From Oceaniferula flava (lineage in GTDB: Bacteria; Verrucomicrobiota; Verrucomicrobiia; Verrucomicrobiales; Akkermansiaceae), in NCBI RefSeq assembly GCF_016811075.1, contig NZ_JAFBGL010000002.1, positions 62,001 to 126,000 of the forward strand: a stretch of DNA of 64,000 nucleotides, written 5' to 3'. Positions within the stretch are counted from its first letter, which is position 1; the number at the start of each line of letters is the position of its first letter. Both the position numbers and the translations under genes were made by a program. Under the pieces are notes generated by a model. That model searched no databases. It was not told the origin of the DNA and saw only the letters and a program-made list of their open reading frames with translations. This document shows, piece after piece, positions 24,596-34,054 of the stretch.

Positions 24596-27259
24596 TCACC
24601 CCTCGGTCGGGTGGATGGGGGCCAGCAGGTTGGTGAGAATGTCGTCGTTGAGTTTGAGGGTGTTGAGCGAGGCGGTGAGGATGGAGTCCGAGATGCCGGC
24701 CTTTTTTTCCTGCATCTGCTGGATGCGCTGCTCGACGGTGCCCTGGCAGATGAGTTTGTGAACGAAGACCGGCTTGTCCTGGCCGATGCGGTAGGCGCGG
24801 TCGGTCGCTTGGTTTTCGGCGGCGGGGTTCCACCAGGGGTCGTAGTGGATGACGGTGTCGGCGTTGGTTAGGGTGAGGCCGGTGCCGCCCGCTTTTAGGG
24901 AGATGAGGAAGACCTCGGCTTTGCCGGCTTGGAAATCTTCGACCAAGTCCTGGCGGTTTTTGGTGGCTCCGGTGAGTTTTAGATAGCTGGTGTCTTGCTC
25001 CACAAGATGCTGCTCGATGATGTCCAACATCGAGGTGAACTGGGAAAAGATCAGCACCCGGCGGCCTTCTTCTTTCAAGGTGGCGAGGAGGTCTGTGAGG
25101 TAGTTGAATTTTGAGGAAGTATTCGGTTTGAGGTTTTCAGTCTTCAGTGAGCCTGTGTCGACGAGGTTTGGGTGGCAGCAGATTTGGCGGAGTTTGAGTA
25201 GGGCATCGAGGAAAACCATCTGGGCTTGCTGGCCACGGATGGCGAGCGCCTGGCGAACGTGTTTGTCCATGGTGGCGCGCACGGTTTCGTAGAGGTCTTT
25301 TTCGTGTTCGCCGAGTTCGATGAGGTGGGGGATCTCGGTTTTCGGTGGCAGTTCGGTGGCGACCTGGTCCTTGGTGCGGCGCAGGATCAGTGGCCCTACC
25401 TTGTGGGCGAGGGCATCGGCGCGTTGCTGGTTGCCGTCTTTCTCGATGGGGTTCCGGAAGGTCTCGCGGAAGGTTTCGCTGGTTCCTAACAGGCCTGGCA
25501 TGAGGAATTCGAAAAGGCTCCACAGTTCTCCAAGGTGGTTCTCCACCGGGGTGCCGGAAAGGCAGACGCGGTGGCGTGAATCGAGCTGCTTGACGGCGGT
25601 GGTGACCTGCGCTCCAGGGTTCTTGATGTGCTGGGCTTCATCGAGCACTAAGAGGTGGAAGGGCTGACTGGAAAGGGGCTCGAGGTCACGGTGCAGCAGG
25701 GCGTAAGAGGTGAGGGCGATATCGCAGTTCGGCAGCTGGCTGTAGCGCTGATAGCGATCGGCCCCCTGCAGGATCACGACCTTGAGTGAGGGGGCGAATT
25801 TGGCGGCTTCGCGTTGCCAGTTTTCCACCACACTGGTGGGGGCGACCACGAGGTTGGGCAGTGTGTTTCCCTTCTCCTTTTCCGCGAGGATGTGGGTCAG
25901 GGTCTGCATGGTTTTCCCCAGACCCATATCATCGGCGAGGATGCCGTGGAGTTCGTTGTTGGCGAGGAATTGCATCCATTGGTAACCTTCCTCTTGGTAG
26001 CTGCGGAGTTCAGCTTTGAGGGTGTTGGGCACCGGAGTGGAGGCCTTGTTTGGTGTCTTGGAGGCGAGCGCCAGGGTTTTGATTTCCTCCGGCGTTTCGC
26101 TTTCGAGATCCTGCTCTAAGGTCTCGGCCACGGCGGCGGCTTCCACTTTGTGCAGACGCATCTTTTTGCCATCGAATTTGAAATCCATCAGCTCGCCGAG
26201 GTGGGTGAGGATGCGGCGGAAACGACCGACCGGTAAAGTCAGCCCGCGGCCGTCGGGCAGGAAGATCAGGAACTGCTGGCCATCGGGTAAATCCCGGGTG
26301 ATCTCGAGGAAATTGTATTCCACCAGGGTGGCGAGCACGGGTTGCAGCTCGATTTGTTCGCCATCGACCTCGAATCCGGCCGAGAGGTGGAACCAGCCGC
26401 GACCTTCCTCGACGATTTCGGCCTTCCAGGTGGAGGCGTTGAAGGCGAGCGGCTTGTGTCCGACGTCGTGGGCGAGGGTGACTTTCCAACCTCGTTTTTC
26501 CAGTGCGGCGATGCCTTCGTGGCGGAAGCGCTGCCAGTAAAGTGACGGCTGCCATTGCTTCGAGTCGGGAGCCCAGAGGGTGCTGATTTCGTCCACGGTG
26601 GGGAGTTTTTTCAGCGAAACTGGCGGTGTTTCGGCGCCGGGGATGAGGTCGAGGGCGTAGAGCGTGTTCAGCGCGTTGCTCTCGGCGGCGCGATCGCGTG
26701 GTCGGGCGATGTTGCCGGCGGGGTCGAGCGGGTAGGATTTCGTGCCGTAGTCGGCGATGGCGGTGGCGTAGGTCTCGGGGAGCCAGGGGAAGTCATCGTT
26801 GTTCGGCCGGCGTTTGATGTGCAGGCGGAAGGTGATGGATGGAGATTCTGCGGGGGCGGGGGACTTTTCAGCATCGAGCTGTTGGGTCGGCGCAGGGGTG
26901 TTTTCAGGGAGCTTGCCGAAGGCCTTTTCAAGTCGGTTCGGCCGACTGAGATGTTCCAGCACGGCGGCGGAGTGGACGCAGCCGCTGCGGACCGGGCAGG
27001 TGCAGTCGGTATCGACCTGTAAGCGCCCTTCCTCCAGCCAAAATGCCAGGGTGCTCTCGTCCTGATGTCCCTCCGGATCGATCACCGTGCCGACCACTTC
27101 GATGTCTCCGGTATCCAGCAATTCAGCGCGTGTTCCGGTGACACGTTTCGCTCTGGCGGCTTTGAATCCGGCGGCGAGAACGCTGTCGGAGAAGAGGCTT
27201 TTCCAATCGCCTGAGGCGAGGAATTCACGGAGGTCATCAATGCCTGGAGGATGGGTCAC
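24596..27259 (-). CDS. SNF2-family helicase with SWIM zinc finger
   Basis: 887 residues. An N-terminal SWIM finger is seen (CTCPVRSGCVH near 84-94), then a middle region with beta-rich segments, then a Swi2/Snf2 ATPase: motif I DDMGLGKT near 440, motif II DEAQ near 538, motif III CLSGTPVENH, and the helicase C half with ATDRAYRIGQ near 845. Bacterial proteins of this layout (HepA/RapA relatives with SWIM) translocate on double-stranded DNA and are linked to transcription or repair; the exact role here is unknown. It is divergent from murG with a 186-base gap, and followed by the zinc-ribbon-like gene. Confidence 0.93.
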   Translation of the reverse strand: MTHPPGIDDLREFLASGDWKSLFSDSVLAAGFKAARAKRVTGTRAELLDTGDIEVVGTVIDPEGHQDESTLAFWLEEGRLQVDTDCTCPVRSGCVHSAAVLEHLSRPNRLEKAFGKLPENTPAPTQQLDAEKSPAPAESPSITFRLHIKRRPNNDDFPWLPETYATAIADYGTKSYPLDPAGNIARPRDRAAESNALNTLYALDLIPGAETPPVSLKKLPTVDEISTLWAPDSKQWQPSLYWQRFRHEGIAALEKRGWKVTLAHDVGHKPLAFNASTWKAEIVEEGRGWFHLSAGFEVDGEQIELQPVLATLVEYNFLEITRDLPDGQQFLIFLPDGRGLTLPVGRFRRILTHLGELMDFKFDGKKMRLHKVEAAAVAETLEQDLESETPEEIKTLALASKTPNKASTPVPNTLKAELRSYQEEGYQWMQFLANNELHGILADDMGLGKTMQTLTHILAEKEKGNTLPNLVVAPTSVVENWQREAAKFAPSLKVVILQGADRYQRYSQLPNCDIALTSYALLHRDLEPLSSQPFHLLVLDEAQHIKNPGAQVTTAVKQLDSRHRVCLSGTPVENHLGELWSLFEFLMPGLLGTSETFRETFRNPIEKDGNQQRADALAHKVGPLILRRTKDQVATELPPKTEIPHLIELGEHEKDLYETVRATMDKHVRQALAIRGQQAQMVFLDALLKLRQICCHPNLVDTGSLKTENLKPNTSSKFNYLTDLLATLKEEGRRVLIFSQFTSMLDIIEQHLVEQDTSYLKLTGATKNRQDLVEDFQAGKAEVFLISLKAGGTGLTLTNADTVIHYDPWWNPAAENQATDRAYRIGQDKPVFVHKLICQGTVEQRIQQMQEKKAGISDSILTASLNTLKLNDDILTNLLAPIHPTEG

Positions 27260-27445
27260 AGCCCCCTCATAACGGAGGAATGTGGCGTTGGCACGGATGT
27301 TTTCTGTAAAATCGGTGATTTTATGGGAAAAACAGGCTTCGGAGAGGTATTTAAGGATTGCTGAATAATACCCTTTTCCTCATACTGTCGGCGGACGCAG
27401 AGGTCCCCCGAATTTCCCCTCATTCCCCCCCAATTACTACTGAAC

Positions 27446-28528
27446 ATGTCTGAAAAAAAGAAGGTCATCATCGCCTGCGGAGGCACTGGGGGGCATTTGT
27501 TCCCGGGAATTGCAGTGGCCGAGGAACTTGAGCGTCAGGGGCACGAGGTGCTGTTGTTGATTTCCGAGAAAAAAGTCGATGCCCAGGCGTCGAGCAAATA
27601 CGGCGATCTGCGTTTCAAGACGGTTCCGGCCATCGCCAAGCCAGCCACCCTCTCGCCGAAGATGATTCCCTTCCTGTTCCGTCTTTGGAGCACCGTCAAG
27701 CAGTGCCGCGCCATCCTCAAGGAGGAGCAGGCGGATGTGGTGCTGGGTATGGGGGGCTTCACCTCACTACCGCCCGTCATGGCAGGCAAGAAGATGGGGC
27801 TCGCGACCTACGTGCACGATTCGAATGCGGTGCCCGGCAAGGCGAACCGACTGACCGCACGCTGGTGTCGGAAGGTTCTGTTAGGGTTCGACGTGACCAA
27901 GAAATATTTCCCCAACTCCGACACCGAGGTCACCGGCACTCCCGTGCGCAAGGAGCTGGAACAGCTACCCAGCCAAGCGGACGCTCGCGCGAAATACGGA
28001 CTGGCTCAGGATGCCAAGACCGTGATGGTGATGGGTGGTAGCCAGGGCGCCAAGCACCTCAACACCCTGGTGGTGGAGGCGGCCAAGGCCATGCCCGGTG
28101 TGCAATTTCTCCACATCACCGGCGCCGCGGACCACGATCGCGTGATGGAGCTTACCAAGGATCTGAAAGGTTACCACGTGCTGTTGTTCTGCGATGACAT
28201 GGCCTCTGCCTACGCCGCGGCGGACATGGCGGTGTGCCGCTCCGGTGCGTCCAGCATGACAGAGCTGGCCTACGTCGCTTTGCCCTCGGTCCTCGTGCCT
28301 TACCCCTACGCCGCCGATGACCACCAGACGGTCAACGCCGAGGTGTTCGAAAGCGCCGGTGCTGCCGTGCTGCGTCAAGAATCTGAGATGGACGCCGGAT
28401 CGCTGGTGGCCGATATCATCCGCATCACCGAGGAGCCTGCCGTCTGCGAGGAAATGAAAAACCGCGCAGACCAGCTCGCCGTGAAAGATGCGGCCAGCCG
28501 AATCTGCAAGGTCATCACGACCTCCTAA
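27446..28528 (+). CDS. murG: MurG, lipid II-forming GlcNAc transferase
   Basis: 360 residues, the normal family length. It adds GlcNAc from UDP-GlcNAc to lipid I on the inner face of the membrane. Seen: the glycine-rich loop CGGTGGHLFPG near 11-21, the second loop GGSQGAKHLN near 197-206, and the nucleotide-binding CRSGASSMTEL region near 264-274 followed by YPYAADDHQ. First gene of the wall/division cluster murG - murC/B - ddl - ftsQ - ftsA, all on the plus strand with gaps of 3 to 47 bases. There is no Shine-Dalgarno site before the ATG. Confidence 0.96.
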   Translation: MSEKKKVIIACGGTGGHLFPGIAVAEELERQGHEVLLLISEKKVDAQASSKYGDLRFKTVPAIAKPATLSPKMIPFLFRLWSTVKQCRAILKEEQADVVLGMGGFTSLPPVMAGKKMGLATYVHDSNAVPGKANRLTARWCRKVLLGFDVTKKYFPNSDTEVTGTPVRKELEQLPSQADARAKYGLAQDAKTVMVMGGSQGAKHLNTLVVEAAKAMPGVQFLHITGAADHDRVMELTKDLKGYHVLLFCDDMASAYAAADMAVCRSGASSMTELAYVALPSVLVPYPYAADDHQTVNAEVFESAGAAVLRQESEMDAGSLVADIIRITEEPAVCEEMKNRADQLAVKDAASRICKVITTS

Positions 28529-28575
28529 CACAATTTTCCGATCACCTATTTTCCCCCACTCTCTCACGCATCTCC

Positions 28576-30879
28576 ATGAATATCGAAGAACTCAGCCAAC
28601 GCCTCACTGACCGTGAGAACCCGATCCACGTGCACCTGATTGGCGTGGCTGGCTCGGGCATGAGTGGCTTGGCTTCGTTGTTGTTAGGTATGGGGCACAA
28701 GGTGAGCGGCTCGGATCGTGTTACCAGTGGCGAGACCCATCGGATGCAAGGCTTGGGCCTGGTCTTTTCCAGTCCACACCACGCCGATGAAGTCCACGGT
28801 GCGGACGTGGTGGTGTATTCCTCCGCCATCCGCGAGGACAATGTCGCGCGGACCGAAGCGCGGGCGGTGAACATCCCCTGCATCCGTCGTGCCGAGTGTT
28901 TGGCTGCGATTCTGCACACGCGCAATGGCGTGGTGATCTCCGGAACGCATGGAAAAACCACCACCTCCGCGATGTGCGCGCACGTCTTGCGCCGGGGTGG
29001 GATCAAACCCTGCCACTACGTCGGCGCCGAGATCCCCGTGCTGGGAAGCAATGCCCACTGGGAGGAAAATGGCGAACTGATGGTGGCCGAAGGCGATGAA
29101 AGCGACGGCACCCTGGCACTCTATCAGCCGGAGCACAGCGTGGTGCTGAACGTCGAGGAAGAGCACCTCGATTTCTATTCCGGCATCGACCACATCAAGG
29201 AGGTGTTCAGCACCCTGCTCGATCAAACGCGCGGGAAGAAAATTTACTTCTCCGGCTGCCCGGTCGCCACCGAGCTGTGCGCCGAGCGCGATGGCGCCGT
29301 GTCCTACGGCTGGGAACATGCCGATTTCCAAGCGTCCGATATTCACGAAACCGGAGGCACGGTCACCTTCGACGTCACCAAGCGCGGTGAGTTGTTAGGT
29401 CGGGTCGAGCTGGGGATTCCCGGTCGGCACAATGTGCTGAATGCCCTGGCCGCCATTGTGGTGTCCGATGCCGCGGGCGTCGATTTTCAACTGGTCGCCC
29501 GCGCCCTCGCCACCTTCGCCGGTGCGCGCCGCAGGTTCGAGACCAAATACCTGACCAAGAAGCTACGCATCATCGATGACTACGGCCATCACCCTACCGA
29601 GGTGGCCGCCACGCTGCAGACGGCGCGCTCGCTGAACCCGGAGCGACTCGTCGTTGTTTTCCAGCCGCACCGATACAGTCGCACCCAGAAGCTGGCGGAT
29701 GACTTTGGCAAGGCGCTGCAAGCGGCCGACCGCGTGTTCGTCACCGATATCTACCCGGCCAGTGAGCTGCCGATCGAGGGCGTCACCGCGCAGACGATCG
29801 TGGATGCGATCAAGGCGAATGGCGACACCCGCGCGGAAGTCGTTGGACCTGTGCGCACCGCCCACCATGTCGTTGGCAATGCGCTTGATGACGGTGATCT
29901 GCTACTGACGCTTGGTGCCGGAAACGTGCACGAAGCCGGCGCAAAAATTGCGCGCGACATGACGGTGTTAGAAGAAATGCTGCGGCAGGTGGAAGACGGT
30001 CAAGTCAGCGCCAAGCTGTATGAACCGATGCGTCGGCACACCACCATCCTCTGTGGCGGCCCAGCCCAGTTTTGGCTCGAACCGCAAAGCCACGCTGCCT
30101 TTGCCGATCTGGTTTCCTACTGCCGCGAACGTGGTCTGCCCCAGCGGGTGATTGGTCGTGGATCGAACCTGCTGGTCCGCGACGGCGGCATCCGCGGTGC
30201 GGTGATCCACCCCACAGGTGGTGTCTTTTCCGAAGTGACGGTGTCCGGCAATGTCATCACCGCCGGTGCTGGGGCCCGATTTAAAAAGGTCGCCAGTGTC
30301 GCCGCCACTCACGGGCTAACAGGCTTCGAGTGGATGGAAGGCATCCCCGGTAACGTCGGTGGCGGATTGCGGATGAATGCCGGCGCCATGGGAACGGAAA
30401 CCTTCGATCAGGTGCTCAGCGTGACCTTCCTCGATGAGGACGGGGAAATCCGCGAGCGTCCACGAGCCGAGATCACCGCGCACTACCGCAGCGTGCCGGA
30501 GCTACGCCAGAACTACGCTTTAGCCGCCACCTTCGAAGGCGAACAGGCCGATGCCGACGCCATCGCCGCGCGCATGGAAGAATCCAAAAACAAACGCCGC
30601 AGCTCCCAACCGATCGCTGCCAGTGCGGGTTGCATTTTCAAAAATCCGGAGCAAGTTCCGGCTGGCATGTTAGTCGACGAGCTTGGGATGAAGGAGGTCT
30701 CGTTCGGCAAGGCCATGGTCTCTCGTGCCCACGGCAACTTCATCGTCAACACCGGCAAAGCGAAATCCGCCGATGTGCTGGGACTGATCGATGACATCCG
30801 GGCGAAAGCCAAATCACAACGCGGGATCACAATGGAAACCGAGGTGCAAATCATCGGTGAAGACGACTACACATTCTAA
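28576..30879 (+). CDS. murC/murB: MurC-MurB fusion
   Basis: 767 residues in one chain. Residues 1-465 are MurC (UDP-MurNAc:L-alanine ligase): GVAGSGMSGLA near 16-26, the ATP loop GTHGKTTTSAM near 123, DDYGHHP near 333. Residues about 475-767 are MurB (UDP-MurNAc enolpyruvate reductase, FAD): GRGSNLLVRDGG near 526, GIPGNVGGG near 590, SAGCIFKNP near 684. MurB normally has a catalytic Ser in GSxFKNP; here the position is Cys686. The fusion links two successive steps (reduction to UDP-MurNAc, then L-Ala addition). MurB-MurC fusions of this order occur in the PVC group. No internal stop or frameshift separates the halves. Confidence 0.95.
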   Translation: MNIEELSQRLTDRENPIHVHLIGVAGSGMSGLASLLLGMGHKVSGSDRVTSGETHRMQGLGLVFSSPHHADEVHGADVVVYSSAIREDNVARTEARAVNIPCIRRAECLAAILHTRNGVVISGTHGKTTTSAMCAHVLRRGGIKPCHYVGAEIPVLGSNAHWEENGELMVAEGDESDGTLALYQPEHSVVLNVEEEHLDFYSGIDHIKEVFSTLLDQTRGKKIYFSGCPVATELCAERDGAVSYGWEHADFQASDIHETGGTVTFDVTKRGELLGRVELGIPGRHNVLNALAAIVVSDAAGVDFQLVARALATFAGARRRFETKYLTKKLRIIDDYGHHPTEVAATLQTARSLNPERLVVVFQPHRYSRTQKLADDFGKALQAADRVFVTDIYPASELPIEGVTAQTIVDAIKANGDTRAEVVGPVRTAHHVVGNALDDGDLLLTLGAGNVHEAGAKIARDMTVLEEMLRQVEDGQVSAKLYEPMRRHTTILCGGPAQFWLEPQSHAAFADLVSYCRERGLPQRVIGRGSNLLVRDGGIRGAVIHPTGGVFSEVTVSGNVITAGAGARFKKVASVAATHGLTGFEWMEGIPGNVGGGLRMNAGAMGTETFDQVLSVTFLDEDGEIRERPRAEITAHYRSVPELRQNYALAATFEGEQADADAIAARMEESKNKRRSSQPIAASAGCIFKNPEQVPAGMLVDELGMKEVSFGKAMVSRAHGNFIVNTGKAKSADVLGLIDDIRAKAKSQRGITMETEVQIIGEDDYTF

Positions 30880-30891
30880 CTGAAAACAATC

Positions 30892-31809
30892 ATGGACAAA
30901 CAATTACTCATCGCCGTCCTCATGGGTGGCCCGGGCTCTGAACGGAAGGTTTCGCTGGCATCTGGAAATGCGGTGCTGGAGGCGCTTCAGGGGGAAGGAC
31001 TCAATGCTGTGGGTGTGGACGTCACCGACCACGCCCTCGATGTTCCGGAGGGCACCCGGCTTTGTTTCAATGTCATCCACGGCACCTTCGGTGAAGATGG
31101 TGAGATGCAGCAATTGTTGGAAGACATGGGCATGCCCTACACCGGCGCAGGTGTGGAAAGCAGCCGTCTGGCATTCGATAAAGTGGCCAGCAAGGTCGCC
31201 TTTGTCGATCATGGCGTGCCGACTCCCGCATCCGAGATTGTCGATTGCTCTTCCGGTGCCAAGTTGCCGGACATGGCGCTGCCCTATGTGGTGAAACCAC
31301 CGCGTGAAGGGTCGAGCGTGGGCGTGCACATCGTGCAGACCGAAGACGAAGCCATGGCGGCGATGGAAGATGCCGCCAAGTATGGTGACGAAGTGCTGGT
31401 CGAGCAGTTTGTCCAAGGCAAGGAGCTCACCGTCGGGGTGCTCGATGATGAGGTTTTACCGATCGTGCACATCGCGCCGCGCAGTGGGTTCTACGACATG
31501 AACAACAAATATCCGTGGCTCAATGACGATGGCGGCACCGATTACTACTGCCCTGCCGATCTCGACGAGGCGACCACCAAGAAAGTTCAGGACGCCGCCC
31601 TTGCCGCGCACCGCGCCCTCGGCTGTGAAATTTACTCCCGGGTCGATGTCTTGCTCGATGACGATGGAAACCCGTTCGTGTTAGAAGCCAACACCATACC
31701 CGGCATGACCGCCAGTAGCCTGCTGCCGAAAGCGGCCAAGGTCGCCGGATATGAATTTGGTCCCCTGTGTCAGAAAATTGCCGAACTCTCGCTCGCAGAA
31801 AGGAGCTAA
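30892..31809 (+). CDS. ddl: D-alanine--D-alanine ligase
   Basis: 305 residues, the short DdlB-like form. Seen: MGGPGSERKVS near 11-21 (first D-Ala site), KPPREGSSVGV near 138 (ATP grasp), EQFVQGKELTVGV near 177, and SRVDVLLDD with FVLEANTIPGMT near 247-270 (Mg2+ and second D-Ala site). It makes D-Ala-D-Ala for the wall peptide. It follows murC/B by 12 bases and precedes ftsQ by 6; ddl directly before ftsQ is the classical dcw order. Confidence 0.96.
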   Translation: MDKQLLIAVLMGGPGSERKVSLASGNAVLEALQGEGLNAVGVDVTDHALDVPEGTRLCFNVIHGTFGEDGEMQQLLEDMGMPYTGAGVESSRLAFDKVASKVAFVDHGVPTPASEIVDCSSGAKLPDMALPYVVKPPREGSSVGVHIVQTEDEAMAAMEDAAKYGDEVLVEQFVQGKELTVGVLDDEVLPIVHIAPRSGFYDMNNKYPWLNDDGGTDYYCPADLDEATTKKVQDAALAAHRALGCEIYSRVDVLLDDDGNPFVLEANTIPGMTASSLLPKAAKVAGYEFGPLCQKIAELSLAERS

Positions 31810-31815
31810 ACCACC

Positions 31816-32802
31816 ATGTCCCTGTTCAAACCACGCAAAAAGACCACCCGCTCGCCCCGTGTAGCGCGGCGTAATGGTGATCTGCAACAACTGCACATCA
31901 AGGTCAGCTCGCCGCGGATCGTGATGATTCAGGTGATGCGTGGTTTGGGTGCGTCGGCCAAGGTGATCATGATCCTGGCAATGCTTGGTCTGGTCGTCTG
32001 GGGCGGCTGGCGCGGGGTGCAGCACCTGTTCCTCGGCAATGAAAAATACAAGCTGCAGGAAATCGACCTGCAGACCAACGGGCACTTCAATGTCCAACGC
32101 TTGATGTCCATCACCTCCATCGATCCGGAATCGAGCATCTTTGCCATCGATACCGCCGAGATCAGCGAGCGCCTGCGGGAGCTGCCGGAGGTGATCGACT
32201 GCGAAGTCGCCTACCGCCTCCCCGGCACCTTGAAAGTGGATATCACCGAGCGGGTGCCGGCGGTGTGGATCGAGTGCGAGGAGCTGGGTCTGCCGGGTCG
32301 GCAAAATGGCGGCGTACTGGCCGACAAGGACGGAATCACCTTTCCCTGCGAAGGATATCTCTGGGAATCGTCGAGAGATCTCCCCGTGATTGTGGTTGCG
32401 CATGCGGCGGAAAATGCTTTTGTCCACGGTCGTAAGATGAATCACCCCGAGGTGATGCGTGCGTTGCGATTGATCCAGGAGTTCGACAGCGCCAAAGTCC
32501 GCGCCCAGTGGCAGGCTGAACGGGTGGTGCTGGTGAACGATTACTCCATGGAAGCGGTCTGCAACGATGGCACCCGCGCCATTTTTGGCATGTATGATCA
32601 CTCGCGGCAAATCGCCGATTTCATCACCATTTGCGAGCACTCGCTGAAAACGCAACGCAGCATCCAGCACGTGAACCTAATTCCTCAGAAAAATATCCCC
32701 GTTAAATTCGCCGGGGACCCAGTCTTGATCAAACCACGCCGCAAACCGGTGACAGTCAGTCCAGACGTGCAGGAGATCGAGTCGATCCTCGACCGCGATT
32801 AA
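31816..32802 (+). CDS. ftsQ: FtsQ, divisome membrane protein
   Basis: 328 residues. A cytoplasmic basic N-terminus, one membrane helix at about 52-70 (VIMILAMLGLVVWGGW), then a periplasmic POTRA domain (YKLQEIDLQTNGHFN to LKVDITERVPAVWI) and a beta domain with the FtsQ-type VHGRKMNHPEVMRALRLI region. It links early and late divisome proteins. The identification also rests on its place between ddl and ftsA. Its start is one of the few in the core genome with a Shine-Dalgarno site (AAAGGAG, overlapping the end of ddl, 10 bases before the ATG). Confidence 0.92.
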   Translation: MSLFKPRKKTTRSPRVARRNGDLQQLHIKVSSPRIVMIQVMRGLGASAKVIMILAMLGLVVWGGWRGVQHLFLGNEKYKLQEIDLQTNGHFNVQRLMSITSIDPESSIFAIDTAEISERLRELPEVIDCEVAYRLPGTLKVDITERVPAVWIECEELGLPGRQNGGVLADKDGITFPCEGYLWESSRDLPVIVVAHAAENAFVHGRKMNHPEVMRALRLIQEFDSAKVRAQWQAERVVLVNDYSMEAVCNDGTRAIFGMYDHSRQIADFITICEHSLKTQRSIQHVNLIPQKNIPVKFAGDPVLIKPRRKPVTVSPDVQEIESILDRD

Positions 32803-32805
32803 ACC

Positions 32806-34044
32806 ATGTTCCCATTTTTTACTAGCATCATGTCCAAATCCAAAATTCACGTAGGCGTCGAAATCGGCACCACCAAAACCTGCATGGTTGTAGGTGAGGT
32901 GAAGCCGGATGGCTCGGTGAAAATTCTGGGGGTCGGTGAGACCCGTAGTGCGGGAGTTCGGAAAGGTGAAATCACCGATTATCCACAGGCGAAAGCCGGG
33001 CTGAAACACGCCCTGCTCAAGGCCGAGGACATCTGTGATGTCGATATTAGCAGCGTGCTGTTAGCCGTGACCGGATCCCATATCGCAGGAGTCAATAACC
33101 GTGGCACCTTCCGTCTTCCTGATGACGAGGAGGAAGTGCATGAAAACCACCTCGATGAGGCTACCGAGATCGCCCGAGACCTGGCGATTCCCGGCGACCA
33201 CGTGTATCTGCACAATTTCATCCGCCACTACCACCTCGACGGCCAGGAGCACAGCGTCAGCCCGGTGGGTCTGTTAGGTCGATCCCTCGATGTTGATTTT
33301 CACATCGTGCACGGCATTCGCACAAGGATTCAGAACAGCATCAAATGTGTTCGTGAGATTCCGCTGGAGGTGGACGACGTCGTTTTTGCACCCATCGCCG
33401 CCGCACAGGTCGCGCTCGATCGTGAACATAAGGATGCCGGCGCACTGGTCATTGATATCGGCGGCGGCACCACCGATTACGTGCTCTATCTCAAAGGAGC
33501 GATTGCTGCGTCCGGCTGTATTCCCGTCGGGGGCGATCACATCACCAACGACATCCACCTGGTCACACACATTCCATTTTCCCGCGCCGAGGAGCTGAAA
33601 CGAACCGAAGGGGACGCCTCAGGTGACCCGGCGAGAGGCATAGGGATGGTGAAAATCATCGATGACCACGGCCTCGAGGAAGGTGAAATGAAGCGCTCGC
33701 TGCTGAACGACATCATCAACGGCCGTTTGGAAGAAACGCTGTATCTCATCCTCGATCGCTTACCGGAAAATGCGATCAAGGAAATTGGCACCGGCGTGTT
33801 TCTCACCGGAGGCACCAGCAGCATGCGTGGCTTTAGTGAGCTGGCGAACAAAGTGTTCGACCTGCCGATCTACCAGTCCGAGCAATCCAACATCAGTGGC
33901 GTGCACGCCAACTTCCGCGATCCTCAGTATTCCACCGCTGTCGGCCTGATCCGCTATGCGCAAATTCTCGATGCCGAGCGCGAATCGAACAGTGGAGGTC
34001 CGGTGACCCGCGCTTTGAAATCGATCTGGCCGTTCAGTCGATAG
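32806..34044 (+). CDS. ftsA: FtsA, actin-like divisome anchor
   Basis: 412 residues. Actin/Hsp70 ATPase folds: GVEIGTTKTCMVVGE (phosphate 1), VIDIGGGTTDYVLY near 218 (phosphate 2), and TGGTSSMRGF near 336 (adenosine). The C-terminus RALKSIWPFSR is the amphipathic membrane-targeting helix typical of FtsA, so the protein is full length. A second in-frame ATG at 32830 (MSKSKIHVGVEIG) is an equally good start. It tethers FtsZ to the membrane, yet no ftsZ follows: the next gene is a divergent-function L,D-transpeptidase on the opposite strand. Confidence 0.95.
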   Translation: MFPFFTSIMSKSKIHVGVEIGTTKTCMVVGEVKPDGSVKILGVGETRSAGVRKGEITDYPQAKAGLKHALLKAEDICDVDISSVLLAVTGSHIAGVNNRGTFRLPDDEEEVHENHLDEATEIARDLAIPGDHVYLHNFIRHYHLDGQEHSVSPVGLLGRSLDVDFHIVHGIRTRIQNSIKCVREIPLEVDDVVFAPIAAAQVALDREHKDAGALVIDIGGGTTDYVLYLKGAIAASGCIPVGGDHITNDIHLVTHIPFSRAEELKRTEGDASGDPARGIGMVKIIDDHGLEEGEMKRSLLNDIINGRLEETLYLILDRLPENAIKEIGTGVFLTGGTSSMRGFSELANKVFDLPIYQSEQSNISGVHANFRDPQYSTAVGLIRYAQILDAERESNSGGPVTRALKSIWPFSR

Positions 34045-34054
34045 GCAACGGGGC

